The position numbers and the translations under genes are program-made. A stretch of DNA of 64,000 nt from NCBI GenBank assembly GCA_020849655.1, contig JADLFU010000269.1:1-64000 (forward strand), read 5' to 3'. Source of the stretch: Polyangiaceae bacterium. Its GTDB lineage: Bacteria; Myxococcota_A; Polyangia; Polyangiales; Polyangiaceae. The stretch's first letter is position 1, and each line of letters starts with the position of its first letter. Shown here in pieces: positions 41,784 to 50,997 of this stretch. The notes beneath the pieces were generated by a model. It worked only from the letters and a program-made list of their open reading frames with translations, ran no database searches and was not told where the DNA came from.

Positions 41784-44257
41784 ACGGCGTGTTCGGCAAG
41801 CGCCTCGGCAAGGACGCCGTGCGCCTGATGGCGCTCTCCGCGCTCGGCACGTCGTTCCTCGCCGCGGTGGTCGCGTTCCTCGCGCTCCACCACCAGGCCC
41901 ACGCGCTGCACGACCCGGCCACGCACAAGGTGACCTCGGTCGCGAAGCTGTCGTGGGAGGCGTGGCGCTGGGCGACGGTGTCGCTCCGCGAGGGCGTCGG
42001 CTCGACGACCATCAACGTGTCGTTCGCGATCGACCCGCTGAACTCCGTGATGATGCTGGTGGTCACGGGCGTGGGGTTCCTCATCCACCTGTACGCGTCG
42101 TCGTACATGGACGGCGACCCGGGCTACTACCGCTTCTTCTCGTACCTGAACCTCTTCGTCTTCTCGATGCTGGTGCTGATCCTCGGCGACAGCATGCCGC
42201 TCCTGTTCGTCGGGTGGGAGGGCGTCGGGCTCTGCTCCTACCTGCTGATCGGGTTCTGGTTCACCGAGGAGAAGAACGCGGAGGCCGGCAAGAAGGCCTT
42301 CATCGCGAACCGCGTCGGCGATTTCGGCCTGCTCTGCGGCATGGCGATGCTGCTCTACTACACGGGCGCGCTCGACTTCGCGGGCATCCACGCGGGCGCG
42401 CAGGGGCTGCTCACGAAGGTGCAGATCTGGCCGCTCGGGTCGGGGCTGCCGTCGTTCCTGTCGTTCCTGCAGCCGGCGAAGCCCGTCGAGGTCTACGCGG
42501 CGACGCTGTGCGGCCTCGCGCTGTTCCTCGGGTGCGCGGGCAAGAGCGCGCAGCTGCCGCTGTACGTCTGGTTGCCGGACGCGATGGCGGGCCCCACGCC
42601 CGTCTCCGCGCTCATCCACGCGGCGACGATGGTCACCGCTGGCCTCTACCTCGTGTGCCGCCTCGCGGGCGTGTTCGTGCTGTCGCCCGCCGTGATGACC
42701 ACGATCGCGACGACCGGCGCGCTGACGGCGCTGCTCGCGGCCTCCATCGGGCTCGTGCAGCACGACATCAAGAAGGTGCTCGCGTACTCCACCGTGAGTC
42801 AGCTCGGGTACATGTTCATCGGCGTCGGCGTCGGCGCGTTCAGCGACGGCTTCTTCCACGTCTTCACGCACGCGTTCTTCAAGGCGTGCCTGTTCCTCGG
42901 CGCGGGGTCGGTCATCCACGCGATGCACGCGACCATCCACGACTCCGACGCTTCGCAGGACATGCGCAACATGGGCGGCCTGCGCAAGTACATGCCCTTC
43001 ACGCACGCGAGCTACCTGCTCTCGTGCCTCGCGATCGCGGGCGTGCCGCTGACGGCGGGCTTCTTCTCGAAGGACGAGATCCTCGCGAAGGCGTTCGAGT
43101 CGACGATCACCCCGGCGCACCCGCTCATGTGGACCCCCCCGGCCTACTGGGGGAAGGTGCTGTTCGCGATCGGCATCATCGGCGCGACGATGACGGCGTT
43201 CTACATGTTCAGGACGTATTTCCTCACGTTCTGGGGCGAGTTCAAGGGCTGGAGGATCGTCGAGCGCCACGGCCACGACGACCACGGCCACGACGACCAC
43301 GGCCACGACCACGACGCGCTCGAGCCCGGCACGGGCCGAGAGCACCTCGAGGGGCCGGCGCCGCACGAGTCGCCGTGGCAGATGACCCTGCCGCTGATGG
43401 TGCTCGGGTCGATGGCGATCCTCGCGGGGTACCTCAACGCGAAGATCCTCGGCGAGACGCTGCACGCGCACGGGCTGATGTGGCTCGAGCACTGGCTGGA
43501 GCCGGTGTTCGAGCACGCGAGCCGCGCCGTCGTCGTGCCCGCGTTCAACACGTCGCACGCGTGGACGCTCGCGGCGCCCGGCATGGCCGCGGCGGCCATC
43601 GGCATCGGCTTCGCGTACTACGCCTATGTGCTGCACGGCGGCGCGCCGACGCGCGACCTCGCCGAGAAGGTGCCGCAGCTCCACAAGCTGCTGCTCGACA
43701 AGTGGCGCGTCGACGAGCTGTACGAGGCGACGGCGGTCGGCGCGGTCGACGAGCTGGCGACGACCGCGGTCATCGCCGACAAGTGGCTGGTCGACGGCGT
43801 CGTGGCGAAGCTGACCTCCGCGCTGGTCAAGGGCCTCGGCTTCGTGCTGCGCCTCGCGCAGACGGGGCGGGTGCAGGTGTACGCGGCCGCGACGATGGTG
43901 GGGCTCGTGGCGATCGGGTGGTTCGTGTGGGCGCCGCACCCCGACGCGGTGGTCATCGGCGATCCCGGCACCGGCGCGTACAAGGTCCAGGCGGCGGGCG
44001 GCGTCGGCTACAAGTTCAAGTGGGACGCCGACGGCGACGGCAAGCCCGACACCCGCGAGTGGCTCGAGAGCGACACTGTCGAGGTGAAGCTCGAGCCGGG
44101 CAAGGCCCAGAACGTGACCCTGTACGTGGTCAACTCGTTCCGCCGCACCGCGAAGAAGACGTTCCAGGTGGCTCGCCCGAAGAAGGACGGCCAGGCGTCG
44201 TCGCTCGACGAGCTCAACAAGCAGCTCGAGCAGCTCCAGCAGCTCATCAAGGACTGA
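41696..44257 (+). CDS. nuoL: NADH-quinone oxidoreductase subunit L with extra C-terminal domain
   Basis: The distal antiporter-like proton-pumping subunit. Core motifs are present: FVGWEGVGLCSYLLIGFW with the key Glu, KSAQLPLYVWLPDAMAGPTPVSALIHAATMVTAG, and HDIKKVLAYSTVSQLGYM. At 853 residues it is well over the usual 610-700. Two insertions explain this. A His/Asp-rich loop (HGHDDHGHDDHGHDH, about residues 524-538) lies after the antiporter helices. A soluble domain of about 100 residues follows the last helix (ends FVWAPHPDAVV, about residue 752); it has an EF-hand-like loop DADGDGKPDTRE, a beta-rich segment and a Gln-rich coiled tail. Confidence 0.95.
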   Translation: MDTLLRIFPPQHFTLLAVILGMPLVGAFVNGVFGKRLGKDAVRLMALSALGTSFLAAVVAFLALHHQAHALHDPATHKVTSVAKLSWEAWRWATVSLREGVGSTTINVSFAIDPLNSVMMLVVTGVGFLIHLYASSYMDGDPGYYRFFSYLNLFVFSMLVLILGDSMPLLFVGWEGVGLCSYLLIGFWFTEEKNAEAGKKAFIANRVGDFGLLCGMAMLLYYTGALDFAGIHAGAQGLLTKVQIWPLGSGLPSFLSFLQPAKPVEVYAATLCGLALFLGCAGKSAQLPLYVWLPDAMAGPTPVSALIHAATMVTAGLYLVCRLAGVFVLSPAVMTTIATTGALTALLAASIGLVQHDIKKVLAYSTVSQLGYMFIGVGVGAFSDGFFHVFTHAFFKACLFLGAGSVIHAMHATIHDSDASQDMRNMGGLRKYMPFTHASYLLSCLAIAGVPLTAGFFSKDEILAKAFESTITPAHPLMWTPPAYWGKVLFAIGIIGATMTAFYMFRTYFLTFWGEFKGWRIVERHGHDDHGHDDHGHDHDALEPGTGREHLEGPAPHESPWQMTLPLMVLGSMAILAGYLNAKILGETLHAHGLMWLEHWLEPVFEHASRAVVVPAFNTSHAWTLAAPGMAAAAIGIGFAYYAYVLHGGAPTRDLAEKVPQLHKLLLDKWRVDELYEATAVGAVDELATTAVIADKWLVDGVVAKLTSALVKGLGFVLRLAQTGRVQVYAAATMVGLVAIGWFVWAPHPDAVVIGDPGTGAYKVQAAGGVGYKFKWDADGDGKPDTREWLESDTVEVKLEPGKAQNVTLYVVNSFRRTAKKTFQVARPKKDGQASSLDELNKQLEQLQQLIKD

Positions 44258-44284
44258 CCGCGGCCCCCCGCAAGCAGACTCATC

Positions 44285-46099
44285 ATGCCCTCCTCGCTCT
44301 TCGATCTCTGGCCCGTGCTCGGCGTGGGCGCCATCGGCGCCTTGATCCCGACCAAACAAGACTGGAAGCTCCGGGCCGGCCTCGGGCTCTCTGCCGCCTT
44401 GCTCGTGCTGTTCGCGCTGAAGACGTGGGACGTCCCCGTCGTGCCCGAGGACGGCCCGAAGGAGTGGCCGAACCTCCTCTCGGCGCTCATCGCGATCCCG
44501 CTGCTCGGCGCCGGGTTCCTGCTGTTCCTGCCGCGCCAGTCGCCCGAGCTGCTGAAGCGCTTCACGCTCGGCGTGCTCGCGCTCGATCTGCTGCTGTCGC
44601 TCTCGCTCCTGTCGGTGCCGATGACGAAGGGCTGGCACTTCCAGTCGATCAAGGAGTGGGTGCCCTCGCTCGGCATCCGCTACCACGTCGCGGTCGACGG
44701 CATCAGCGTGTGGCTCGTGCTGCTGACGACGTTCATCACGCCGATCGCGGTGTTCGCGTCGTTCGGCAGCATCAAGACGCGCATCAAGGAGCTGTGCTTC
44801 TCCTACCTGCTGATGCAGGGCGCGATGCTGTGCTCGTTCGTCGCGCTCGATCTCTTCTTGTTCTACGTCGCGTTCGAGCTGATGCTCGTGCCGATGTACG
44901 TGATGATCGGCATCTGGGGCGGCGCCGAGAAGATCAAGGCGTCGCTGAAGTTCTTCCTCTACACGATGTTCGGCAGCGTGCTGTTGCTGGCGTCGATGCT
45001 GTACCTCGTGTGGGAGTACACGCGCATCACCGGCGCGCCGAGCTTCGACCTGCTCGCGCTCTCTCGCGTGATGCTGCCGCAGAAGGTGCAGACCGTGTGC
45101 TTCCTCGCGTTCGCGCTCGCGTTCTTCATCAAGGTGCCGATGTTCCCGGTGCACACGTGGCTGCCGGACGCGCACGTGCAGGCGCCGACGGGCGGGTCGG
45201 TGATCCTCGCGGCGATCATGCTGAAGGTCGGCACGTACGGGTACCTGCGCTTCGGGATGGGCCTGTTCCCCTGGGCGGCCGGCACGATGAGCGCGAACCT
45301 CGCGGGCGTCGCGGTGCTCGGCGGCATCCTCTACGGGGCGCTCTGCGCGTGGAAGCAGGACGACGTGAAGAAGCTCGTGGCCTACTCGTCGGTCGCGCAC
45401 CTCGGCTACGTGATGTTGGGCTTGTTCAGCGCGACCCCGAGCGCGATCTCCGGGTCGATCCTGCAGATGGTCAACCACGGCATCTCGACGGGCGCGCTGT
45501 TCCTCCTCGTGGGGGTCATCTACGACCGCAGGCACACGCGGCAGGTCGACGAGTTCGGCGGCCTCGCGAAGGTGATGCCCGTCTACGCGGTGCTGTGGCT
45601 CATCGTGACGTTCGCGAGCATCGGCGTGCCGGGCACGAACGGCTTCGTCGGCGAGTTCCTCGTCATCATGGGCACGTACGTCAGCCCGCGGCTCGGGAGG
45701 TTTGCCGGCATCGACGCGGTGCTCGCGGCGTTCGGCGTCATCCTCGGCGCGGTCTACATGCTCAGCGTCACCCAGAAGATGATGTTCGGCCCGCTGTCGA
45801 ACCCGAAGAACAAGCGCCTCGCCGACGTGAACACCCGGGAGAGCGTCGCGCTCGCGCCGCTCATCGTCCTCATCTTCGTCATCGGGTTCTTCCCGTCGCT
45901 GTTCACCGACCGGATGAAGGACGCCGTCGCCGCGTTCGACGTGCGCTACCGCGACTCGTTCGAGCTCGCGAAGGCGCACGGCAACAACCCGGCGGAGCTC
46001 GTGACCATCGACGACGCGTCGTTCTTGAAGGGCGCGCCGCCGCTCGGCAAGGCCGCCGTCGAGGCCGCGCGCCAGGCCGCCGCCGAGGGGAGCAAGTGA
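44285..46099 (+). CDS. nuoM: NADH-quinone oxidoreductase subunit M
   Basis: The second antiporter-like subunit, 604 residues. It shows FYVAFELMLVPMYVMIGIWGG with the conserved Glu, KVPMFPVHTWLPDAHVQAPTGGSVILA, and DVKKLVAYSSVAHLGYVMLG. The C-terminal 60 or so residues (from about VRYRDSFELAKAHG) are soluble and longer than in most homologues. It overlaps nuoN by one base (TGATG). Confidence 0.96.
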   Translation: MPSSLFDLWPVLGVGAIGALIPTKQDWKLRAGLGLSAALLVLFALKTWDVPVVPEDGPKEWPNLLSALIAIPLLGAGFLLFLPRQSPELLKRFTLGVLALDLLLSLSLLSVPMTKGWHFQSIKEWVPSLGIRYHVAVDGISVWLVLLTTFITPIAVFASFGSIKTRIKELCFSYLLMQGAMLCSFVALDLFLFYVAFELMLVPMYVMIGIWGGAEKIKASLKFFLYTMFGSVLLLASMLYLVWEYTRITGAPSFDLLALSRVMLPQKVQTVCFLAFALAFFIKVPMFPVHTWLPDAHVQAPTGGSVILAAIMLKVGTYGYLRFGMGLFPWAAGTMSANLAGVAVLGGILYGALCAWKQDDVKKLVAYSSVAHLGYVMLGLFSATPSAISGSILQMVNHGISTGALFLLVGVIYDRRHTRQVDEFGGLAKVMPVYAVLWLIVTFASIGVPGTNGFVGEFLVIMGTYVSPRLGRFAGIDAVLAAFGVILGAVYMLSVTQKMMFGPLSNPKNKRLADVNTRESVALAPLIVLIFVIGFFPSLFTDRMKDAVAAFDVRYRDSFELAKAHGNNPAELVTIDDASFLKGAPPLGKAAVEAARQAAAEGSK

Positions 46100-47592
46100 T
46101 GGGACCGTACCTCGCGGTCGCGCCGCTGCTCCTGCTCGCGCTCGGCGGCTGCGGCCTGATGATGACGGAGGCGTACGCGAGCTTCACGAAGACGCGCGAG
46201 GAGGGGGCGAGCTCCCAGCTCGCGCTGCCCTCGGCCGTGACGATGCTCGCGGCGGCCGTGATGGCGTTCGGCCTGTGGCTGAAGGATCCGGCGACCCTCG
46301 ACGGCGCCGCCGTGCTCGCGCCGTGGCTGGTGATCGACCGGTTCAGCGTGTTCTTCACGATGGTGACGTGCCTCGGCGGCGCGCTCGCGACGCTGCTCGC
46401 GGGCGGGTACCTGCCCGAGCACAACCTCGACCGCGGTGAGTTCTACCCGCTGATGATCTTCTCGACGCTCGGGTGCGTGGTGCTCGGGGCCGCTGGCGAT
46501 CTGCTGACGCTGTTCCTCGGCCTCGAGACGATGAGCCTCGGCGTGTACGCGCTCACAGGGTTCCGGCGGTCGCCGCGCAGCGTGGAGGCGGCGCTGAAGT
46601 ACTTCCTGCTCGGCTCGTTCGCCGCGGCGCTCCTGCTCTACGGCGGGGCGCTCCTCTATGGCGCGACGGGGCACACCGATCTCGTGGGCATCGGCCAGGC
46701 GCTCGCGAAGGGCGGGCGCCTGCCGTACCCGGCGCTGGTGTTCGCGTTCTGCCTGATCCTGGTCGGGCTGGTCTTCAAGATCGGCGCCGTGCCGTTCCAC
46801 ATGTGGGTGCCCGACGCGTACGAGGGCGCGCCGACGCCGGTGATGGCGTACATGAGCGTCGCCGTGAAGAGCGCCGCGTTCGCGATGGCGCTGCGCGTGC
46901 TCGTGACGACCTTCGGCGACGCGAAGTTCGGCTCGTGGGCGACGGGCTGGCCGCCGATCCTCGCGCTCCTGGCGGTGCTGACGATGGTGATCGCGAACCT
47001 CATCGCGGGTCGCCAGGAGAGCGTGAAGCGCATGCTCGCGTACTCGTCGGTCGCGCACGCGGGGTACGTGCTCGTCGGGGTCGTCAGCGTGATGCGCGTC
47101 GGCGCGGAGGCGCAGGCGAGCGTGCTCTTCTACCTGCTCGCGTACACGGTCTCGACCGTCGGCGCGGTCGGCGCGCTCGTGTGGATGGGCTCGCGCGGCA
47201 AGGAGGCGACGAGCTACGAGGATCTCGCCGGGCTCGGGCGCCGCCACCCCGCCGCGGGCTTCGCGATGAGCTTCTTCCTCCTCTCGCTCGCGGGCGTGCC
47301 GCCGTCAGCGGGGTTCTTCGCGAAGATGTACGTGTTCCGCGCGGCGGTGGGCGCGGGCTTCTACTGGCTGGCCGTGATCGGCCTGCTCTCCAGCGTCATC
47401 GGCGCGTACTACTACCTGCGCGTGATGGTCTACATGTACATGCGCGAGCCGGCGCCGGGCGCGCCGGAGGCCGAGCCGATGCGCTCGGGGATGGTGGTCT
47501 CCGCGCTCCTGATCTCGGGCGTCGTCGTGCTGCTCCTCGGCCTCGTGCCTGGCGCGAGCCTCGAGATGGCGATCGCCGCGGCCGTCAAGTGA
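46099..47592 (+). CDS. nuoN: NADH-quinone oxidoreductase subunit N
   Basis: The third antiporter-like subunit, 497 residues. Core motifs: LFLGLETMSLGVYALTGF, KIGAVPFHMWVPDAYEGAPTPVMAYMSV and ESVKRMLAYSSVAHAGYVLVG. Typical length. It ends the nuo run; the next gene (a cupredoxin-like lipoprotein) overlaps its stop by 4 bases (GTGA), so it is probably in the same transcript. Confidence 0.96.
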   Translation: MGPYLAVAPLLLLALGGCGLMMTEAYASFTKTREEGASSQLALPSAVTMLAAAVMAFGLWLKDPATLDGAAVLAPWLVIDRFSVFFTMVTCLGGALATLLAGGYLPEHNLDRGEFYPLMIFSTLGCVVLGAAGDLLTLFLGLETMSLGVYALTGFRRSPRSVEAALKYFLLGSFAAALLLYGGALLYGATGHTDLVGIGQALAKGGRLPYPALVFAFCLILVGLVFKIGAVPFHMWVPDAYEGAPTPVMAYMSVAVKSAAFAMALRVLVTTFGDAKFGSWATGWPPILALLAVLTMVIANLIAGRQESVKRMLAYSSVAHAGYVLVGVVSVMRVGAEAQASVLFYLLAYTVSTVGAVGALVWMGSRGKEATSYEDLAGLGRRHPAAGFAMSFFLLSLAGVPPSAGFFAKMYVFRAAVGAGFYWLAVIGLLSSVIGAYYYLRVMVYMYMREPAPGAPEAEPMRSGMVVSALLISGVVVLLLGLVPGASLEMAIAAAVK

Positions 47593-48473
47593 GCCGCCGC
47601 GCCGCGTGCGTCGCGGGCGCGCTGCTCGCGCTCACGGCGGGGTGCGAGCGCTCGAGGCCGCGCACGGACGCCCCGCCGACGCTGACGGTCATCCCGCCGC
47701 CGTCGGCGTCCGTCGACGTGCCTGTCGCGCCCCCCGTCACGCCCGAGCAGATCGCGGCGAGCAACAACCCGTCGGGCTTGCCGGCGTACGGCGGGCCGTT
47801 CGGCGCGATCGAGGGGACGATCACCTACAAGGGCCCGGCCCCCGAGGCAGAGCCGCAGGAGCTGCCCATCCCACGGCGCTGCGCGCGCGCGGCCGATATG
47901 TACGCCAAGCGGTTCCGGGTCGCAGCGAACGGCGCGCTCGGCGACGCCGTCGTCGCGGCGACGGGCTTCGAGCGCTACGTCGAGCCCGCGGCCGAGGCGG
48001 TGACGACGAAGATCGAGGGCTGCGCGTACTCGTCGCGGACGCTCGTGCTCACGTTCGGGCAGCGCCTCGACATCGTGAACCAGGACGACCAGCCCTACGT
48101 GCCGCACCTCTGGGGAGCGCCCGCGCGCGCGCTGATGGTCGCGGTGCCCCACGGCGCGCCGGTGAAGCTGTACCCGAGCACGATCGGCCGGTTCAAGCTC
48201 GCGGACGACATGCGCCGGACGTGGATGGAAGCCGAGCTGCTCGTGCTGAAGTTCCCGACGCACGCGGTGACGGACGGAGCCGGGCGCTACCGCATCGAGC
48301 GGGTGCCGCCCGGCGAGGCGCGCGTCGGCGCGTGGCACCCGAAGCTCGGCGCGTCGCTCGCGCCGCAGGCGACCCGTGACGTGAAGGTCGTCGCCGGCCA
48401 GACCACGAAGCTCGACCTCGAGATCGCCATCGCGCCGTCGCCGTCGGCGTCCGCGTCGGCGAAGAGGCCCTGA
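47589..48473 (+). CDS. Lipoprotein with cupredoxin-like and carboxypeptidase-regulatory-like folds
   Basis: About 294 residues. Lipobox ALTAGC (about residue 19), a Pro-rich spacer, then GAIEGTITYKGPAPEAE (start of an Ig-like or regulatory beta domain). RTLVLTFGQRLDIVNQDDQPYVPHLWG follows, the plastocyanin-like pattern of envelope blue-copper relatives. It ends with VPPGEARVGAWHPKLG and a CarboxypepD_reg-like finish. The His of VPHLWG and a Met (LMVAVPHG) could be metal ligands, but a full copper site is not clear. Coupled to nuoN by GTGA; a periplasmic redox or assembly role is possible. Confidence 0.72.
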   Translation: MSRRAACVAGALLALTAGCERSRPRTDAPPTLTVIPPPSASVDVPVAPPVTPEQIAASNNPSGLPAYGGPFGAIEGTITYKGPAPEAEPQELPIPRRCARAADMYAKRFRVAANGALGDAVVAATGFERYVEPAAEAVTTKIEGCAYSSRTLVLTFGQRLDIVNQDDQPYVPHLWGAPARALMVAVPHGAPVKLYPSTIGRFKLADDMRRTWMEAELLVLKFPTHAVTDGAGRYRIERVPPGEARVGAWHPKLGASLAPQATRDVKVVAGQTTKLDLEIAIAPSPSASASAKRP

Positions 48474-48480
48474 GCGCGCC

Positions 48481-49668
48481 GTGCCGCCCCGACCGCGTGC
48501 GCGACCGACCGTCAGGCTGCGAGAGCCCGCGGCGCGCGCGGCGATGAGGGGGCACCCGTGGGTCTTTCGCGAGGGGGTGGCGCGGATGCCGGAGGTCGAG
48601 CCGGGCGACGTGGTGTCGGTCGAGGGCGCTGACGGGCGGGCCCTCGGCCTCGCGCTCTGCGATCCCGGGGGCGCGATCGCGGTGCGGATGCTGTCGTCCC
48701 CGGAGGCCGACGAGGCCGCGCTCGTGCGCGCGAGGCTGGCGTCCGCGTTCGACCTGCGGGCGCGCCTCTTCGCGTCTGGCGAGACGACCGCGTACCGCCT
48801 GTTGAACGGCGAGGGCGACGGGCTGCCAGGGATCGTCGTCGATCGCTACGCCGACGTCGCGGTCGCGCGGCTCGACGGCGAGGCGCCCGCCCGGTTCTTC
48901 ACGCGCCACCTGGGCGCGTTCGTGGCGGCCCTGCACGCGGCGGGCGTCGTGTCGGTGGGCGCGCGGCGCGCGGACGCCCGGGCGGGCGAGGTGAAGATTG
49001 AGGATCTCGAGGGCGAGGTGCCGAGGGACGTCCTCGTGCGCGAGCACCGGATGAAGATGTGGGTCGATCTGCACCACGGCCAGAAGACCGGCGCGTTCCT
49101 CGACCAGCGCGAGAGCCGCCGGCGCGTGCGCGAGCTCGCCGCGGGGCGCCGTGTGCTCAACCTCTTCAGCTACGCGGGCGGGTTCAGCCTCGCCGCAGCG
49201 CAGGGCGGCGCGACGCACACGACGTCGGTCGATCTCGCGGCGGGCGGCCACAAGACGGGCGCGCGATCGTTTCAAGAGAACGGCCTCGATCCGCGCGCGC
49301 ACGCGTGGATCACGGCGGACGCCTTCACCTTCCTCGAGGGCGCGCGGGCGCGCGGCGAGGCGTGGGATCTCGTGATCTGCGATCCGCCGAGCTTCGCGCA
49401 CAACGAGCGGAGCCGGGCCCGCGGGCTCGCCGCGTACCGCAAGCTCCACGCGGCCGCGGCGGCCGTGCTCGCGAGGGGCGGCGCGCTGTGCGCGGCGTCG
49501 TGCTCGAGCCACGTCACCCACGACGATTTCCTCTCGACGCTCGACGTCGCGGCGACCGGGCGCGCGCTCCGCCTGCACGAGCTCACGGGGCCGCCCGCGG
49601 ACCACCCGATCACGCCCGCGTGGCCCGAGGGCCGCTACCTCAAGTTCGCGTGGCTGACCGAGCTGTAG
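48481..49668 (+). CDS. RlmI/RlmK-type 23S rRNA (cytosine-C5) methyltransferase
   Basis: About 395 residues: an N-terminal PUA domain (RGHPWVFREGVARM, VEPGDVVSVEGADGRALGLALC), then a SAM-dependent methyltransferase domain. GLPGIVVDRY, KTGAFLDQRESRRRV, motif I VLNLFSYAGGFSLAAA and the catalytic-loop motif LVICDPPSFA identify it as the RlmI/YccW family that makes m5C in 23S rRNA. The usual TCSCS region reads CAASCSSHV. The GTG start is 8 bases after the lipoprotein stop. Confidence 0.88.
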   Translation: MPPRPRARPTVRLREPAARAAMRGHPWVFREGVARMPEVEPGDVVSVEGADGRALGLALCDPGGAIAVRMLSSPEADEAALVRARLASAFDLRARLFASGETTAYRLLNGEGDGLPGIVVDRYADVAVARLDGEAPARFFTRHLGAFVAALHAAGVVSVGARRADARAGEVKIEDLEGEVPRDVLVREHRMKMWVDLHHGQKTGAFLDQRESRRRVRELAAGRRVLNLFSYAGGFSLAAAQGGATHTTSVDLAAGGHKTGARSFQENGLDPRAHAWITADAFTFLEGARARGEAWDLVICDPPSFAHNERSRARGLAAYRKLHAAAAAVLARGGALCAASCSSHVTHDDFLSTLDVAATGRALRLHELTGPPADHPITPAWPEGRYLKFAWLTEL

Positions 49669-50981
49669 GCGGGGCGCCGCGCGCCGCGCGCGTGCTGCTC
49701 GTCTCGGCGAACCGCGAGCGCCTGCCGCAGCCCGTCGCGCCGCTCGGGGTGCTGTACGTCGCGGCTGCGCTTCGTCCGCGGTGCGACGTCGAGGTGCTGG
49801 ATCTCTGCTTCGAGCCCGATCCTCACGAGGCGCTGCGCCGGCGGCTCGCGGCGTCCTGTCCCGACGTCGTCGGGCTCGCGCTCCGCAACCTGCACGACAA
49901 CGCGTACAGAGACCCCGCCGCCCTCGTCGCCGAGTACGCCGCGCTGGCGGAGGTGATCCGCGCGGCGTCGTCGGCGACGCTCGTGCTCGGGGGCGCCGGC
50001 TTCTCGCTGCAGCCGGAGCGCCTGATGGCGACGCTCGGCGCCGACCATGGCGTCGTGGGCGAGGGAGAGCGCGCGATGCTGGAGCTGGTCGAGGCGCTGT
50101 CCCGCGGCGAGCGCCCGCCGCGGCTCGTCTCGGCCGACGCGGTCGCGGGCGCGCCGGTGCGCCTCGGGGCCGCGCGGGGCGACGTGCTCGACGCGCTCGC
50201 GCCGCCGCTGCGTGATCTCGCCGATCCGCGCTACCTCGCCTTCGACGGCACCGCGAACGTGCAGACGAAGCGCGGCTGTCCGTTCACGTGCGCGTACTGC
50301 GACTACCCCGATCTCGAGGGGCGCAAGGTGAGGAAGCGGAGCCCGTCGCGGGTCGCCGACGAGGTCGCCGCGCTCGCGGTGACGCCGGGCGTCAGCCACG
50401 TGTTCTTCGTCGACAGCGTGTTCAACGTGCCGCGGTCGCACGCGCGTGAGATCTGCCACGAGCTCGCCGCGCGCGGCGCTCCTCTGCCGTGGGTGGCGTA
50501 CGTCACGCCGCTCGGGCTCGACGACGAGCTCGCCGCGGCGATGGCGGCGGGCGGGAGCGTGGGCGTCGAGCTCGGCACCGACACGGGCACGGAGGCTGGG
50601 CTCCTGCGCCTCCGGAAGCCCTTCTCGCTCGCGGACGTCCGCCGCGCGACCTCGGCGCTCCGAGCGGCCGGCGTGCGCGACTGCCACACGTTCGTGCTCG
50701 GCGCGGAGGGCGAGACGCTCGACGAGGTGCGCCGCACGATCGATCTCGCCGACTCGCTCGATCCTGCGCTCGCGGTGTTCCTCGTGTTCACGGAGGACAG
50801 GGAGGCGCGCGCCGTCGGGCCGGCGTCGAACCGCGAACAGATCCTGCGGCTGCTCGCCGACGTCGCGCCGAGGCGCCGTGGGTTCGTGGTGCCGGAGCTC
50901 GGCGTGCGGTTCGGGCCCAAGATCACGCGGCTCGTCGAGGCGAGGGGCCTGCGAGGCCCGTCGTGGCTGCACCTGCGCTGA
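49650..50981 (+). CDS. B12-binding radical SAM protein
   Basis: About 443 residues. The N-terminal cobalamin-binding Rossmann domain (VLLVSANRERLPQPVAPLGVLYVAAAL; LVLGGAGFSLQPERLMATL) leads into a radical SAM core. The cluster motif is KRGCPFTCAYCDYPD (Cys-x3-Cys-x2-Cys). Later segments GVELGTDTGTEAGLLRLRK and FVLGAEGETLDEVRRTID are typical of the Elp3/MiaB-like barrel. It lacks a known substrate domain; methylation or C-C chemistry is possible. GTG 49650 overlaps the upstream gene by 19 bases; the GTG at 49690 is an alternative. Confidence 0.8.
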   Translation: MADRAVGGAPRAARVLLVSANRERLPQPVAPLGVLYVAAALRPRCDVEVLDLCFEPDPHEALRRRLAASCPDVVGLALRNLHDNAYRDPAALVAEYAALAEVIRAASSATLVLGGAGFSLQPERLMATLGADHGVVGEGERAMLELVEALSRGERPPRLVSADAVAGAPVRLGAARGDVLDALAPPLRDLADPRYLAFDGTANVQTKRGCPFTCAYCDYPDLEGRKVRKRSPSRVADEVAALAVTPGVSHVFFVDSVFNVPRSHAREICHELAARGAPLPWVAYVTPLGLDDELAAAMAAGGSVGVELGTDTGTEAGLLRLRKPFSLADVRRATSALRAAGVRDCHTFVLGAEGETLDEVRRTIDLADSLDPALAVFLVFTEDREARAVGPASNREQILRLLADVAPRRRGFVVPELGVRFGPKITRLVEARGLRGPSWLHLR

Positions 50982-50997
50982 CGCGAGATCGGGACGC

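Noticed and set aside
43259-43312. CRISPR-like or regulatory GC repeat (CACGACGACCACGGC units)
   Set aside because: Codes the His/Asp loop of NuoL in frame; a coding repeat.
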